This document shows positions 38,593 to 47,500 of a DNA stretch of 64,000 nucleotides, piece by piece. The DNA is from Rhodopseudomonas palustris (GTDB lineage: Bacteria > Pseudomonadota > Alphaproteobacteria > Rhizobiales > Xanthobacteraceae): the NCBI RefSeq assembly GCF_034479375.1, contig NZ_CP140155.1, positions 558,001-622,000 on the forward strand, given 5' to 3'. Made by a program: the position numbers and the translations under genes. A model generated the notes under the pieces. It searched no databases. It was not told the origin of the DNA and saw only the letters and a program-made list of their open reading frames with translations. The number at the start of each line of letters is the position of its first letter. The first letter of the stretch is position 1.

Positions 38593-39090
38593 CTAGAGAC
38601 CGAGCAGATCCTCGAGCGGACCTTTCGGCAGCGGCACCAGGAACCAGCGCTCGAACACCAGATAGGTGACCACCGGCGCGCCGATCGCGACGGCGAACAC
38701 GGTGAGCCAGCGATATTTACCGAGCCGTCGCATGAACCAGCCGATGAACAGCGCCGACGAGACGTAGAGCCCGATGAACGGCATCGCGCCGACGAACAGC
38801 GCGCTCGGGATCAGCACGCTCATGACGTGGCCGAGCTGACTCCATTCGGCGAACAGATGATGATGGCGGGCGCGCAGCGCGGAGATCAGGTTGATCACGC
38901 TGGCGAGCACGATGAACAGCCCGATATAGAACGGGAAGAAGCCGGCGCGCGGGCCTTCGGCGCCCCAGCCGATCCCGGCCCTGATGCTGCCGACGATCAC
39001 CACGACCCCCGCGGCGCCGATCAGCAATGCGACGCCGGCCTCGACGAGCTTGTGCGAGGGACCGAGGTTGCCGTCAGTCGATGCAGACAT
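38593..39090 (-). CDS. Tripartite tricarboxylate transporter small permease TctB
   Basis: 165 residues, four predicted membrane helices (about 15-35, 46-66, 87-115 and 128-150), as usual for TctB. The sequence includes GPRAGFFPFYIGLFIVLASV, the typical loop and second helix. It pairs with TctA in the inner membrane. Spacing to tctA is about 90 bases, to tctC about 83 bases, consistent with one operon. Confidence 0.88.
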   Translation of the reverse strand: MSASTDGNLGPSHKLVEAGVALLIGAAGVVVIVGSIRAGIGWGAEGPRAGFFPFYIGLFIVLASVINLISALRARHHHLFAEWSQLGHVMSVLIPSALFVGAMPFIGLYVSSALFIGWFMRRLGKYRWLTVFAVAIGAPVVTYLVFERWFLVPLPKGPLEDLLGL

Positions 39091-39173
39091 GAAATCGTCC
39101 CCGACATGAGAGACGGCGCGGGCGGTCGCTCCGCGCCGGAGCTTTCGTCAGTCACATGCGTCGGCAAGCGCGG

Positions 39174-40187
39174 TCAGTTGCCTTGCGCCAGGAAGCCGGC
39201 GTCCCGCATCAGCGTTTCGTGCCGCTTGTCCTCGGTCTCGACCCATTTGGTGAATTCGGGGCCGGTCATGAAGGTGGTGTTGAACGCACCGTTCTTCATG
39301 AAGTCCTTCCACTCCGGCGTATCGCGGACCTTGTTGAACAGGTCGATGTAATAGGCGACCTGGTCCGGGGTCGCTTTCGGCCCCATGAAGATGCCGCGCA
39401 GCATCAGATACTCGATGTCGAGCCCCTGCGACTTGCAGGTCGGCACGTCCTTCCACGCCTTGCCGTCGGCGATCGGATCGCCGTAGTCCATCGGCTTGCC
39501 GTCGAACACGCAGAGCGGTCGCAGCTTGCCGCCGCGCCATTGCGCCACCGCCTCGATCGGATTGTTGACCGTCGAGTCGATGTGATTGCCGACGAGCTGC
39601 ACCGCGACTTCGCCACCGCCCTTGTAGGGAATGTAGGTGAGCTTGGCTCCGGTGGCCTTCTCCAGCGCCACGGTGATGATCTGGTCTTCCTGCTTCGAGC
39701 CGGTGCCGCCCATCTTCATGCTGCCGGGCGGGGCCGCCTTCACGGCATCGACGAAGTCCTTGGCGGTCTTGTAGGGCTTGTCGGCATTCACCCAGAGCAC
39801 GAACTCGTCGAGCGCGAGCATCGCGACCGGCGTGAGATCCTTCCAGCCGAACGGAATGCCGGTGGCGAGCGGGGTGGTGAACAGGTTCGACAGCGTGATG
39901 ATGATCTTGTGCGGATTGTTCGCCGCCGTCTTGACGTCGAGGAAGCCTTCGCCGCCGGCGCCGCCGGATTTGTTCACCACCACCAGCGGCTGCTTCATCA
40001 GATTGTACTTGGTGACGATCCCCTGCAGCGTCCGCGCCATCTGGTCGGCGCCGCCGCCGGTGCCGGCGGGGACGATGAATTCGACCGGGCGGGTCGGCTG
40101 CCAGGCCGCGCCGGCGGGAACCACCGCACCCGCGGTGCAGATTGCCGCAATGGCGCCGAACACAAGACGAGTCACTCCACTCTTCAT
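39174..40187 (-). CDS. Periplasmic carboxylate-binding protein TctC (Bug family)
   Basis: 337 residues from ATG 40187, with GGGAGAA upstream. The signal peptide ends near PAGAAWQP (about 28). The Bug-family ligand motif VEFIVPAGTGGGADQMAR begins the mature protein, and NKSGGAGGEGFLDVKT and YIPYKGGGEVAVQLVGNHID are conserved binding segments. Such proteins bind di- or tricarboxylates, aromatic acids or related anions and deliver them to TctAB. The adjacent formyl-CoA transferase suggests a small carboxylate ligand such as oxalate, but the binding site does not settle this. Confidence 0.92.
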   Translation of the reverse strand: MKSGVTRLVFGAIAAICTAGAVVPAGAAWQPTRPVEFIVPAGTGGGADQMARTLQGIVTKYNLMKQPLVVVNKSGGAGGEGFLDVKTAANNPHKIIITLSNLFTTPLATGIPFGWKDLTPVAMLALDEFVLWVNADKPYKTAKDFVDAVKAAPPGSMKMGGTGSKQEDQIITVALEKATGAKLTYIPYKGGGEVAVQLVGNHIDSTVNNPIEAVAQWRGGKLRPLCVFDGKPMDYGDPIADGKAWKDVPTCKSQGLDIEYLMLRGIFMGPKATPDQVAYYIDLFNKVRDTPEWKDFMKNGAFNTTFMTGPEFTKWVETEDKRHETLMRDAGFLAQGN

Positions 40188-40415
40188 GTCGCGTTCTCCC
40201 TCGGATTGAACGCCGATCTTGCGTCGGCTTCGGTGCACTGGTCGGTTGGCTTTACATCGGATGTTCCATCAACCTGACACAGCTTGCAAATGAAATTGCT
40301 GAAAATCGCCGATCTTCGATCGAAGAAGTGACGCGTAGTTATCAGTTGTTCGAAGGCACGACGAGGCCGCCGGCGGTTCCGGCCGACCCGTCGTCGAGCT
40401 GCGTTGCAGCAGCCG

Positions 40416-41693
40416 CTATTCCGCGGCCTGCTTGCGCGGCGGAGCGAGTGCGCCGGAATCGTGGATTTCAGCGACCTGATGATCGTTGAAGCCGAGGACG
40501 TCGCGCAGAATTTCGTCGGTGTGCTCGCCCAGCAGCGGCGAGCGCTCGACATGGGTCGGCGAGTCCGACAGTTTGATCGGGTTGCCGACCGACAGATATT
40601 TGCCGCGGGTCGGATGATCGACCTCGACGATCGTGCCGGTGGCGCGCAGCGAGGCGTCCTCGGCGAGTTCCTTCATCGACAGGATCGGTCCGCAGGGGAT
40701 GTCGTCCTGGTTGAGGATCTCCATCGCCTCGAACTTGGTCTTGGTCATGGTCCATTGTTCGATCCGGGCGAAGATGTCGTTGAGATGCTTCAGCCGCGCC
40801 GGCGGCGTCGCGTAGTCCGGATGGGTCTTCCAGCCGGTCTCGCCGATCACGTCGCAGATCTTCTCCCACACCGGGGCCTGGGCGATGAAATAGATGTAGG
40901 CGTTGGGATCGGTCTCCCAGCCCTTGCACTTCAGGATGCGGCCGGGCTGGCCGCCGCCGGAATCATTGCCGGCGCGCGGCACTGCGTCGCCGAACGGCAC
41001 GCCTTCGCCGAACTGGCTGTATTCCTTGAGCGGGCCGTGCGCGAGGCGCTGCTGATCGCGCAGCTTGACGCGCGACAAATTGAGCACGCCGTCCTGCATC
41101 GCGGCGGTGACGCGCTGGCCGCGGCCGGTGTGATGGCGCTGATACAGCGCGGTGACGATGCCGAGGGCGAGATGCAGCCCGGTGCCGCTGTCGCCGATCT
41201 GCGCGCCGGTGACCAGCGGCGGGCCGTCGCGGAAGCCGGTGGTGGAGGCGGCGCCGCCGGTGCATTGCGCGACGTTCTCGTAGACCTTGCAGTCTTCATA
41301 AGGACCGGGGCCGAAGCCCTTGATCGAGGCGACGATCATCCGCGGGTTGATCTCCTGGATCTTGTCCCAGGTGAAGCCCATGCGATCGAGCACGCCCGGG
41401 CCGAAATTCTCCACCAGCACGTCGCAGGAGCGGATCAGCGCGGTGAGCACTTCCTTGCCCTTGGGGTTCTTGGTGTCGAGCGTGATCGAGCGCTTGTTGT
41501 GGTTCAGCATGGTGAAGTACAGGCTGTCGACCTTCGGGATGTCCTGCAACTGACCGCGGGTGATATCGCCGGTGCCCGGGCGCTCGACCTTGATGACGTC
41601 GGCGCCGAACCACGCCAGCAACTGGGTGCAGGTCGGCCCGGACTGGACGTGGGTGAAATCGAGAATGCGAACGCCGTCGAGCGCCTTGGTCAT
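40416..41693 (-). CDS. frc: Formyl-CoA:oxalate CoA-transferase
   Basis: 425 residues, a class III CoA transferase (CaiB/BaiF). The catalytic aspartate is D168 in [12 protein letters not shown], and the sequence strongly resembles Oxalobacter FRC in N-terminal [16 protein letters not shown], the [14 protein letters not shown] loop, [12 protein letters not shown] and the glycine loop region [10 protein letters not shown] that gates the active site. It transfers CoA from formyl-CoA to oxalate, the first step of oxalate breakdown. The usual partner, oxalyl-CoA decarboxylase, is not in this window. It lies between the GntR regulator and the TctABC genes on the minus strand. Confidence 0.9.
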   Translation of the reverse strand: MTKALDGVRILDFTHVQSGPTCTQLLAWFGADVIKVERPGTGDITRGQLQDIPKVDSLYFTMLNHNKRSITLDTKNPKGKEVLTALIRSCDVLVENFGPGVLDRMGFTWDKIQEINPRMIVASIKGFGPGPYEDCKVYENVAQCTGGAASTTGFRDGPPLVTGAQIGDSGTGLHLALGIVTALYQRHHTGRGQRVTAAMQDGVLNLSRVKLRDQQRLAHGPLKEYSQFGEGVPFGDAVPRAGNDSGGGQPGRILKCKGWETDPNAYIYFIAQAPVWEKICDVIGETGWKTHPDYATPPARLKHLNDIFARIEQWTMTKTKFEAMEILNQDDIPCGPILSMKELAEDASLRATGTIVEVDHPTRGKYLSVGNPIKLSDSPTHVERSPLLGEHTDEILRDVLGFNDHQVAEIHDSGALAPPRKQAAE

Positions 41694-41821
41694 GGTCGTG
41701 CTCCGTCTGTTACTTCGATGCGCGCGCGAGGCGGCATCGCTCCGGTGTTGTGTTCCCCCGGCGCATCGTTGTGCACCGGGAATCGTCTGTCAGTCTCGTC
41801 GTCCGCATGCCCGACGCGCGG

Positions 41822-42553
41822 TCACGCGAACAGCTCCTGGCCATGCGCCTCGACATAGGCGGCGAGCCGCAGCGTGTGCTCGCGCGCCAGCTTCTCGGCG
41901 AGTTCGGTGTCGCGCTCTTCCATCGCCTCGATCATCGCGAGGTGCTCGGGCAACGACGCGGCGATGCGTTCCTTGCGGCCGATGGTGAGCTGGCGATAGC
42001 CGCGCACGTGGATCAGGATGTCGTCCGTCATGTCGACCAGCACCTGCGACTCGCTGAGCGAGATCAGCGCCTGGTGGAACACGATGTTGGCGCGGGAATA
42101 TTCCTGGATGTGATCCTGCGGCAGGCGCTCTGGGCCGAACGCCTTAAACACGTCGCGCAGCGCGGTGATGTCGCGCTTGCGCGCCATCGTGGTGATCAGC
42201 CGCGCCGCCATGCTCTCCAGCGCCGCCCAGGCGCGGATCATGTCGACGATTTCCGCCTTGGTCCGGCGCACCACCATGATGCCGCGGCGCGGCACGGCCT
42301 TCACCAGCCCGTCCTGCTCGAGCATCGCGATCGCCTCGCGAATCGGCGTGCGGCTGACGCCGAGCTTGTCCGACAGCGCGCGCTCGTCGAGCATCACCGG
42401 CTCGGGCGTGGTGTAGATGTCCATCTTCAGGATGGCCTGCTTCAGCGCCTGGTACGCCTTGGCCTTGTAGCTGACCTCGGGCGCGAGCGGCGCCATCGCG
42501 AGATCGGGCTCGGCGATCAAGTCCATCGGTCTGGTCCTGGCGCGAGCAGTCAT
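41822..42553 (-). CDS. GntR-family (FCD/FadR-type) transcriptional regulator
   Basis: 243 residues from ATG 42553 (MTARARTRPMD), preferred because the longer frame up to 42619 runs through a palindromic operator. The N-terminal winged helix has ERALSDKLGVSRTPIREAIAMLEQDGLVKAVPRRG. The C-terminal FCD domain (about 105-235) is helical with the ligand/metal histidine region NIVFHQALISLSESQVL and EHLAMIEAMEERD. Regulators of this class usually repress catabolic genes until an organic acid binds. It precedes frc and the transporter genes on the same strand and probably controls them and itself. Confidence 0.88.
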   Translation of the reverse strand: MTARARTRPMDLIAEPDLAMAPLAPEVSYKAKAYQALKQAILKMDIYTTPEPVMLDERALSDKLGVSRTPIREAIAMLEQDGLVKAVPRRGIMVVRRTKAEIVDMIRAWAALESMAARLITTMARKRDITALRDVFKAFGPERLPQDHIQEYSRANIVFHQALISLSESQVLVDMTDDILIHVRGYRQLTIGRKERIAASLPEHLAMIEAMEERDTELAEKLAREHTLRLAAYVEAHGQELFA

Positions 42554-42592
42554 CGATCTTCCATACCGTAACGGGAACGTCTGTTCGCTGAA

Positions 42593-42611
42593 CTGGCATG
42601 CCAAATGCCAG
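42593..42611. promoter_or_regulatory. Operator palindrome CTGGCAT-GCCAA-ATGCCAG
   Basis: Exact 7-base arms with a 5-base centre, 39 bases upstream of the GntR start. Size and symmetry fit the binding site of a GntR/FCD dimer, suggesting autoregulation. A second copy upstream of frc was not found. Confidence 0.55.
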
Positions 42612-42778
42612 GTCGTCAAGGTGGACGTCCGATACGCGAGTCGTGTTGCTCTGCGGTCATTGGTTGGGATGCCAGCACAGAGGCTGTTTCGCGAGAAAAG
42701 CGATCAAAATAGTGCTTGCGCGAAAATACAACTTATACGAGTATTTCGGCATGGGGTTGCCCCATGCGGAGATCGGGC

Positions 42779-43630
42779 ATGACGAACGGGATCGGGCGTG
42801 TGTTCATGTTCAATCCGCTGGTGAGCGGCACCTACGGCCCGTCCCAGTCCGTGGTCGTCAATTCCGACGGCAGCGCGCCTTACGTCATCAAGAACACCTC
42901 GCCGCGGATCGACTATGTGCCGTTCTCGACCTCCGGGGCGCGCGCCTCGGGCGCGCAGCCCGTCGGCAACGCGTTCGTCGATCGCAACGCGCTGCTGATC
43001 ACCAACGATGTGTCCTGGACCTACCAGTTCGACATTGGTGACTATCCGGGCGATCTGATCGCCTATCTGTTTCGCAGCCAGATCGTGCTGCTCGCGAACA
43101 GCGGCATCTTCCTCGCGTCCTATTCGGCAAAGCCGAAAGGAGATCATCGGCGCTCCGTGCCGAGCCGCGCGAAGGCGAGCCGGGAGTCGGAGACCGGCTC
43201 GGTCTACGTCTTCAACCTGTTCAGCGAAGGGCTGGACTTCATGTCGAACGGCGGCAGGGCCGGCGACATCCCGGCCTGGAGCGACGGCAGAAGCGGCGCG
43301 GCGATCTACACGCCGAACACCCTCGCGGTCGCGCGCGTGCTCAACAAGAGCGATGCGAAGGGCAAGATCTTCGACGGCGCCAACGCCATCACGGTCACCA
43401 CCGAGACCATCGGCACGTTCACGCTGAATGTCGACGGCAGGAAATTCCCGCTGGTGCAGGATCTGCTGCTCTATCTGATGCGCGACCGCTGGTACCTGTT
43501 CGACGAATTCGGCGCGGACTGCACCACCGGTCCGATCGAATTCGACGCCCCTCACTTTCATCCCGGCCGGGACGAAAGCGCTTCGCGACGTCAACCCACA
43601 GGAGATCGTCACCATGGCGACGAAGGATAA
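42779..43630 (+). CDS. Unknown protein with the VYVFNxFSE/PLxQDLLLY repeat domain (two-domain member)
   Basis: 283 residues from ATG 42779, with GGAG seven bases upstream. No named family is recognised. The second half (about 135-265) is a copy of the domain in the two following genes: SVYVFNLFSEGLDF, ARVLNKSDAKGKIFDGAN, and FPLVQDLLLYLMRDRWYLFDEFG. The first half (RVFMFNPLVSGTYG; SWTYQFDIGDYPGDLIAYLFRSQ) looks like a diverged copy. The domain is rich in short beta strands, suggesting a beta-sandwich. There is no signal peptide. The start is preceded by AT-richer DNA that probably holds the promoter of this cluster, and the end overlaps the next gene by 17 bases. Confidence 0.65.
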   Translation: MTNGIGRVFMFNPLVSGTYGPSQSVVVNSDGSAPYVIKNTSPRIDYVPFSTSGARASGAQPVGNAFVDRNALLITNDVSWTYQFDIGDYPGDLIAYLFRSQIVLLANSGIFLASYSAKPKGDHRRSVPSRAKASRESETGSVYVFNLFSEGLDFMSNGGRAGDIPAWSDGRSGAAIYTPNTLAVARVLNKSDAKGKIFDGANAITVTTETIGTFTLNVDGRKFPLVQDLLLYLMRDRWYLFDEFGADCTTGPIEFDAPHFHPGRDESASRRQPTGDRHHGDEG

Positions 43631-44030
43631 CAACGGTTCGGTCTACGTCTTCAACGTCTTCAGCGAGACGCTGACGCTCAGCACCAACGGCGTCACGGTG
43701 AAAGACGGCGATATCCCCGGCTGGTTCGCCGACGCGACGCCGAAATATCGGCCGAATGCCGTGGCGGTGCCGCGCACGCTCAATGCCAGCGACGGGCCGG
43801 GCAAGTTCTTCAACGGCACCAACCGGCTGACGATCCAGTGGGCCGACGGCCTGTTCGGCGCCTCGGTGGCGATCGACGGCGCGGGGTTTCCGCTGATCCA
43901 GGATCTGCTGCTGTTCATCGATCGCAACAAATGGCAGCTCGTCAACGAATACGGCGTCGAGAAGGACACCGGGCAGGTGATCGGCGCGGCGGCTCTCGGC
44001 GAACTGGCCGGCGGTCTCGTCAAGGCGTGA
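43614..44030 (+). CDS. Unknown small protein, single VYVFNVFSE-domain paralogue
   Basis: 138 residues from ATG 43614, eight bases after AGGAG, inside the end of the previous gene. It is one copy of the domain: SVYVFNVFSETLTL, a glycine/aspartate turn, RTLNASDGPGKFFNGTN, then SVAIDGAGFPLIQDLLLFIDRNKWQLVNEYG. A short glycine/alanine-rich tail follows. No signal peptide, membrane helix or known motif is visible. Close similarity to both neighbours shows tandem duplication. Product function is unknown; a secreted or structural beta protein, or a small partner of the giant protein downstream, are possibilities. Confidence 0.65.
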   Translation: MATKDNNGSVYVFNVFSETLTLSTNGVTVKDGDIPGWFADATPKYRPNAVAVPRTLNASDGPGKFFNGTNRLTIQWADGLFGASVAIDGAGFPLIQDLLLFIDRNKWQLVNEYGVEKDTGQVIGAAALGELAGGLVKA

Positions 44031-44064
44031 GCAGGGGCGCCGTGTCCGATCTCATGGCCAGAGC

Positions 44065-44469
44065 ATGACATCGCCCGGCGCCCTGCAGACGCCCGCAGGG
44101 AGCGTGTTCGTGTTCAACGTGTTCAGCGAAGACATGGACCGCTTCAGCGCCAACGGCACGCAGGTCGGCGGCAATCCGGCGATCGCGGCATGGAGTGCGG
44201 GGCCCGCGCCGGCGAAGTACACGCCGGGTTGCCTTCAGGTGTCGCGAACGCTCAATCCGAGCGACGGGCCGGGGAAGTTCTTCAACGGCAGTAACGACAT
44301 CAAGGTGAACTGGTCCGGCGAGATCGGCGCCTGCACGGTGCCGATCGACGGCGCCAAACATCCGCTGCTCGAGGACCTCGCGCTCTACGTGTTTCGCGGC
44401 AACTACTACCTGATCGACTCGGTCGGCGTTCTCATCGAGAGCGGGGCGATGCAGTTGACGGCGCGATAG
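44065..44469 (+). CDS. Unknown small protein, third VYVFNVFSE-domain paralogue
   Basis: 134 residues from ATG 44065. It repeats the same plan: SVFVFNVFSEDMDRFS, SRTLNPSDGPGKFFNGSN, a strand with CTVPIDGAKHPLLEDLALYVFRGNYYLIDSVG, and a short tail. It contains one cysteine. The ribosome site is weak. It lies 34 bases after the second paralogue and 40 bases before the giant gene, so all four are probably one transcript. Function is unknown. Confidence 0.62.
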   Translation: MTSPGALQTPAGSVFVFNVFSEDMDRFSANGTQVGGNPAIAAWSAGPAPAKYTPGCLQVSRTLNPSDGPGKFFNGSNDIKVNWSGEIGACTVPIDGAKHPLLEDLALYVFRGNYYLIDSVGVLIESGAMQLTAR

Positions 44470-44509
44470 CGCCGGGATCGCGGCATCGTCGGCGCGGCAA
44501 AGGTGCATC

Positions 44510-47500
44510 ATGGCGGATCGAACGCGTGCCCGGACCTCGTCGTTGCAGTTCGAACTGGTCGTGCCCGGCGTCCCGCTGTATCGCGCCGTCGGCGCGACGC
44601 CGCAGACCGCGCCCAGCGTGTACTACGCGCTGGTCGGCGATCCCGGATCGTTCCCCGAGATGCTGCCGGCGGACGACGCCTGGGCGAACTGTTCGGGCGG
44701 CTTCGTCTTCGTCGAGGCGGGCGCGGCGGTCGCCGACCCGAAGGATGTCGTTGCGGCGCTGAACGAGCGGCTGCAGCCGCAGGCGCCGATGCGGCAATGG
44801 GTGGTGTGGGCGAGCGACCTCACGCCGCCGCGGATCGCCGCCGCGCAATTCATCACCATCGCCAAATCCGCCGGCGACGGCAGCGGGCGGGTCAAACCGG
44901 GCTGCGCGATTGCGTTCTGCGATCTGGCGCTGCAGATCAGCGCCGAAGTGATCGTCGCGCCTGCGTTCGGCGACGATCCGCCTGCGCTGCAGCTCGTCGC
45001 CAGCGGCAGCAGCGGCCTGGTGCTGCAAAGCCAGGGCGCGGGCCAGGCGTCGCTGCCGCTGCCGAGCGATCAGCCGGTGGCGATGCCGATGGCGGGGCCG
45101 TCGCTGGGCACGTTCAGCTTCGCCTTCGCGCCGGATCGCGGCAGCTTCTTCGCGCTGTTCGCGCCCGAGGACGACAGCGAAACGCCGCCGGCGTCGGCGG
45201 AGATCCGGTTCTTCGCGGGGCCGTTGGAAACCCCGATCGCGATGCGGTTTCCATTGCTGCTCGGCGCCTTTCCGGATCCGCGCGCGCCGGTCGCGGCGCA
45301 ATTGCCGCTGCGGGTGACGATCGATCCGCTGCAGCCGACAAATGCGACGCGCACCCGGTTTGTGTTCGATCTCGACAAATACGGCGACGGCAAGCCGGTG
45401 CTGCCGGTCAGCGAGGCGATGCGCAGCACGGCGGGCGCGACGTTGCGGCTGACGCCGCAGTCTGGCGCCGGTTTCAGCCTCGCGCGAAAACCCGGCGCCG
45501 CGCCGCAGACGGCCTACCTCACGCCGGCCGGGCGATATCTGGTTGCGACGTTGCCGAAGACCAAGGCAGGCGCGCCGATCGCCGATGATCCGTTGGCGCT
45601 GATGTGCGGCTTGTTCGGCAGCGAGTTCCTGCTGATCGCGCAGAGCGATCTGCTCGATTTCCAGGGCGAGCGGCCGGGCTTCGCCGCGCACTATCCGCCC
45701 GAGATGCATATCGCCCGCGCCTGGGATGCGCGCGGTCCGCTGTCCGACGTTTACACCACCAACTGGGTGCAGGTGATCAAGGGCGCGAACAGCGACAAGA
45801 CCTTCCCCGGCACCATCAAGCAGAGCTTCTGCGCGCAGGCGGTCGACACGGTGTATTTCCAGAGCGCGCCGACCGGGACCGAGCCGTTTCCGATCGCGGT
45901 GGGCGCGCGGATCGCCGATCTGTCGGATGCGGCCGCGGGGCAGGTGCTGCCGCTGGCGCCCTATGGCGATGTGTATTTCTCCGACCGGACGATCGACAAT
46001 CCGAACCCGGCCGTCAGCGCCGATGCGCTCACCAGTTTCGAGACCGCGGTGCTGTCGCCGGCACGGTTCGCGGCGATCGCGGCGGATCGCTGCCTCGGGC
46101 CGCTGTTCTTCGACATGGCGACGCTGGAGCCGCTGAGCGGCGGCTATGTCCAGACGCCGCAGGGCCTGCTGGTCGGCCTCAACAGCGGGGCGATGACGTC
46201 CGCGACGCCGGCCGGGAGCTGGCAGCAATTGCTGCTGGCGCGCAGCCCGCAGCGGCCGGAGCAATGGCTGCGCTTCCTCCACGGCACGACGCCGTCGGGC
46301 TGCAGCGGCGGCACCGGGCCGTTTGACGTCGTCAGCCCGTATCTGTCGACCGCGCTGATGAATCCGGCGGCGTTTCTGGTGATCGCCGATCCCGCATACC
46401 TCGGCGCCTTCGACAATCTGCTGCAGCTCGGCGAATTTCCGATCGAGATCGCGGTGTCGAACGCCGACGACGGGCCGTCGCTCGACGTCAATTGCGTGCT
46501 GGCGTTCAAGCTCGCGGCGGGGCGCTCCTTCGCCGAACTCGCCGCCGAGCCGTCGGGCTGGACCGACCCCGAGCTGTTCGCCGGCGCTGGCAGGGCCGAA
46601 ACGATCTCGCGGCAGATCGTCGACTATATTCATCAGGCGAAGCTCGCGAGCGAGGCGGCGCGCGCCGCGGGGGCTTACGATTATTTCGGCGACTTCGTCG
46701 CACGGATGAACGATCCGGACTGGACCGGCATCATCGCGCTCGACGCGCCGCTGCGATTGCCCGAGCTACCCGCCGACATCGCGATGCTGTTGTGCGGGAT
46801 GCGATCCGACAAGCCGCTGTGCTGTCATCATTTCGGCATCACCACCAACGCGCCGAAGCGGGCGGCGTCGGCCGACGACGCCCTGCAGCACAGCTCGCTG
46901 TTCGGGTTGATCTATTACGATTACGCGTTCCAGACCCCGACGGCGGATTTCGATTTTCAGACGCTGTCGCTCAAGGCGCTGTTCGCCAACAGCCTGCTGG
47001 CGCATTTCGAATCGCAGATCGCTTACTCGATCGCGACGCTGTTCGACGATCCTGTGACGCTGTCCGTCGCCGGCCAGAACGATTTCCCCGCCACCAACAC
47101 CATCGTCATCGACGGCGCGCTGCAGCAGCGCGACGGCGAGACCTCGGTGGTGTTCGTGACCAGCGAGCAGCGCGTCTTCACGTTCCCGGCCGACGCCGAT
47201 CGGTACCGTGCACTCGCGGCGCAGACCGTCACCAGCGCCGGGCTCGCGCCGCTGACGGAGGGGAGCGACGGCGTCGGCGGCGATGCCGGCCGAACGGTGT
47301 GGGCCGCGTTCACGCTCGACGGCGCGCTCGGCTTCAACACCGAGCCGGCGACTGCACCGCGACGCGACGGTCCTGCGCCGATCGATCTGTTCTCCTATGG
47401 ACTCCACGACGCGTATTCCGGCGGGCTCGGCTACACCGGATATGCGTTCACGATGAAGAGCGTGGTGCCGGACCAAGGCCTCACGCCGCCGCCGAACATC

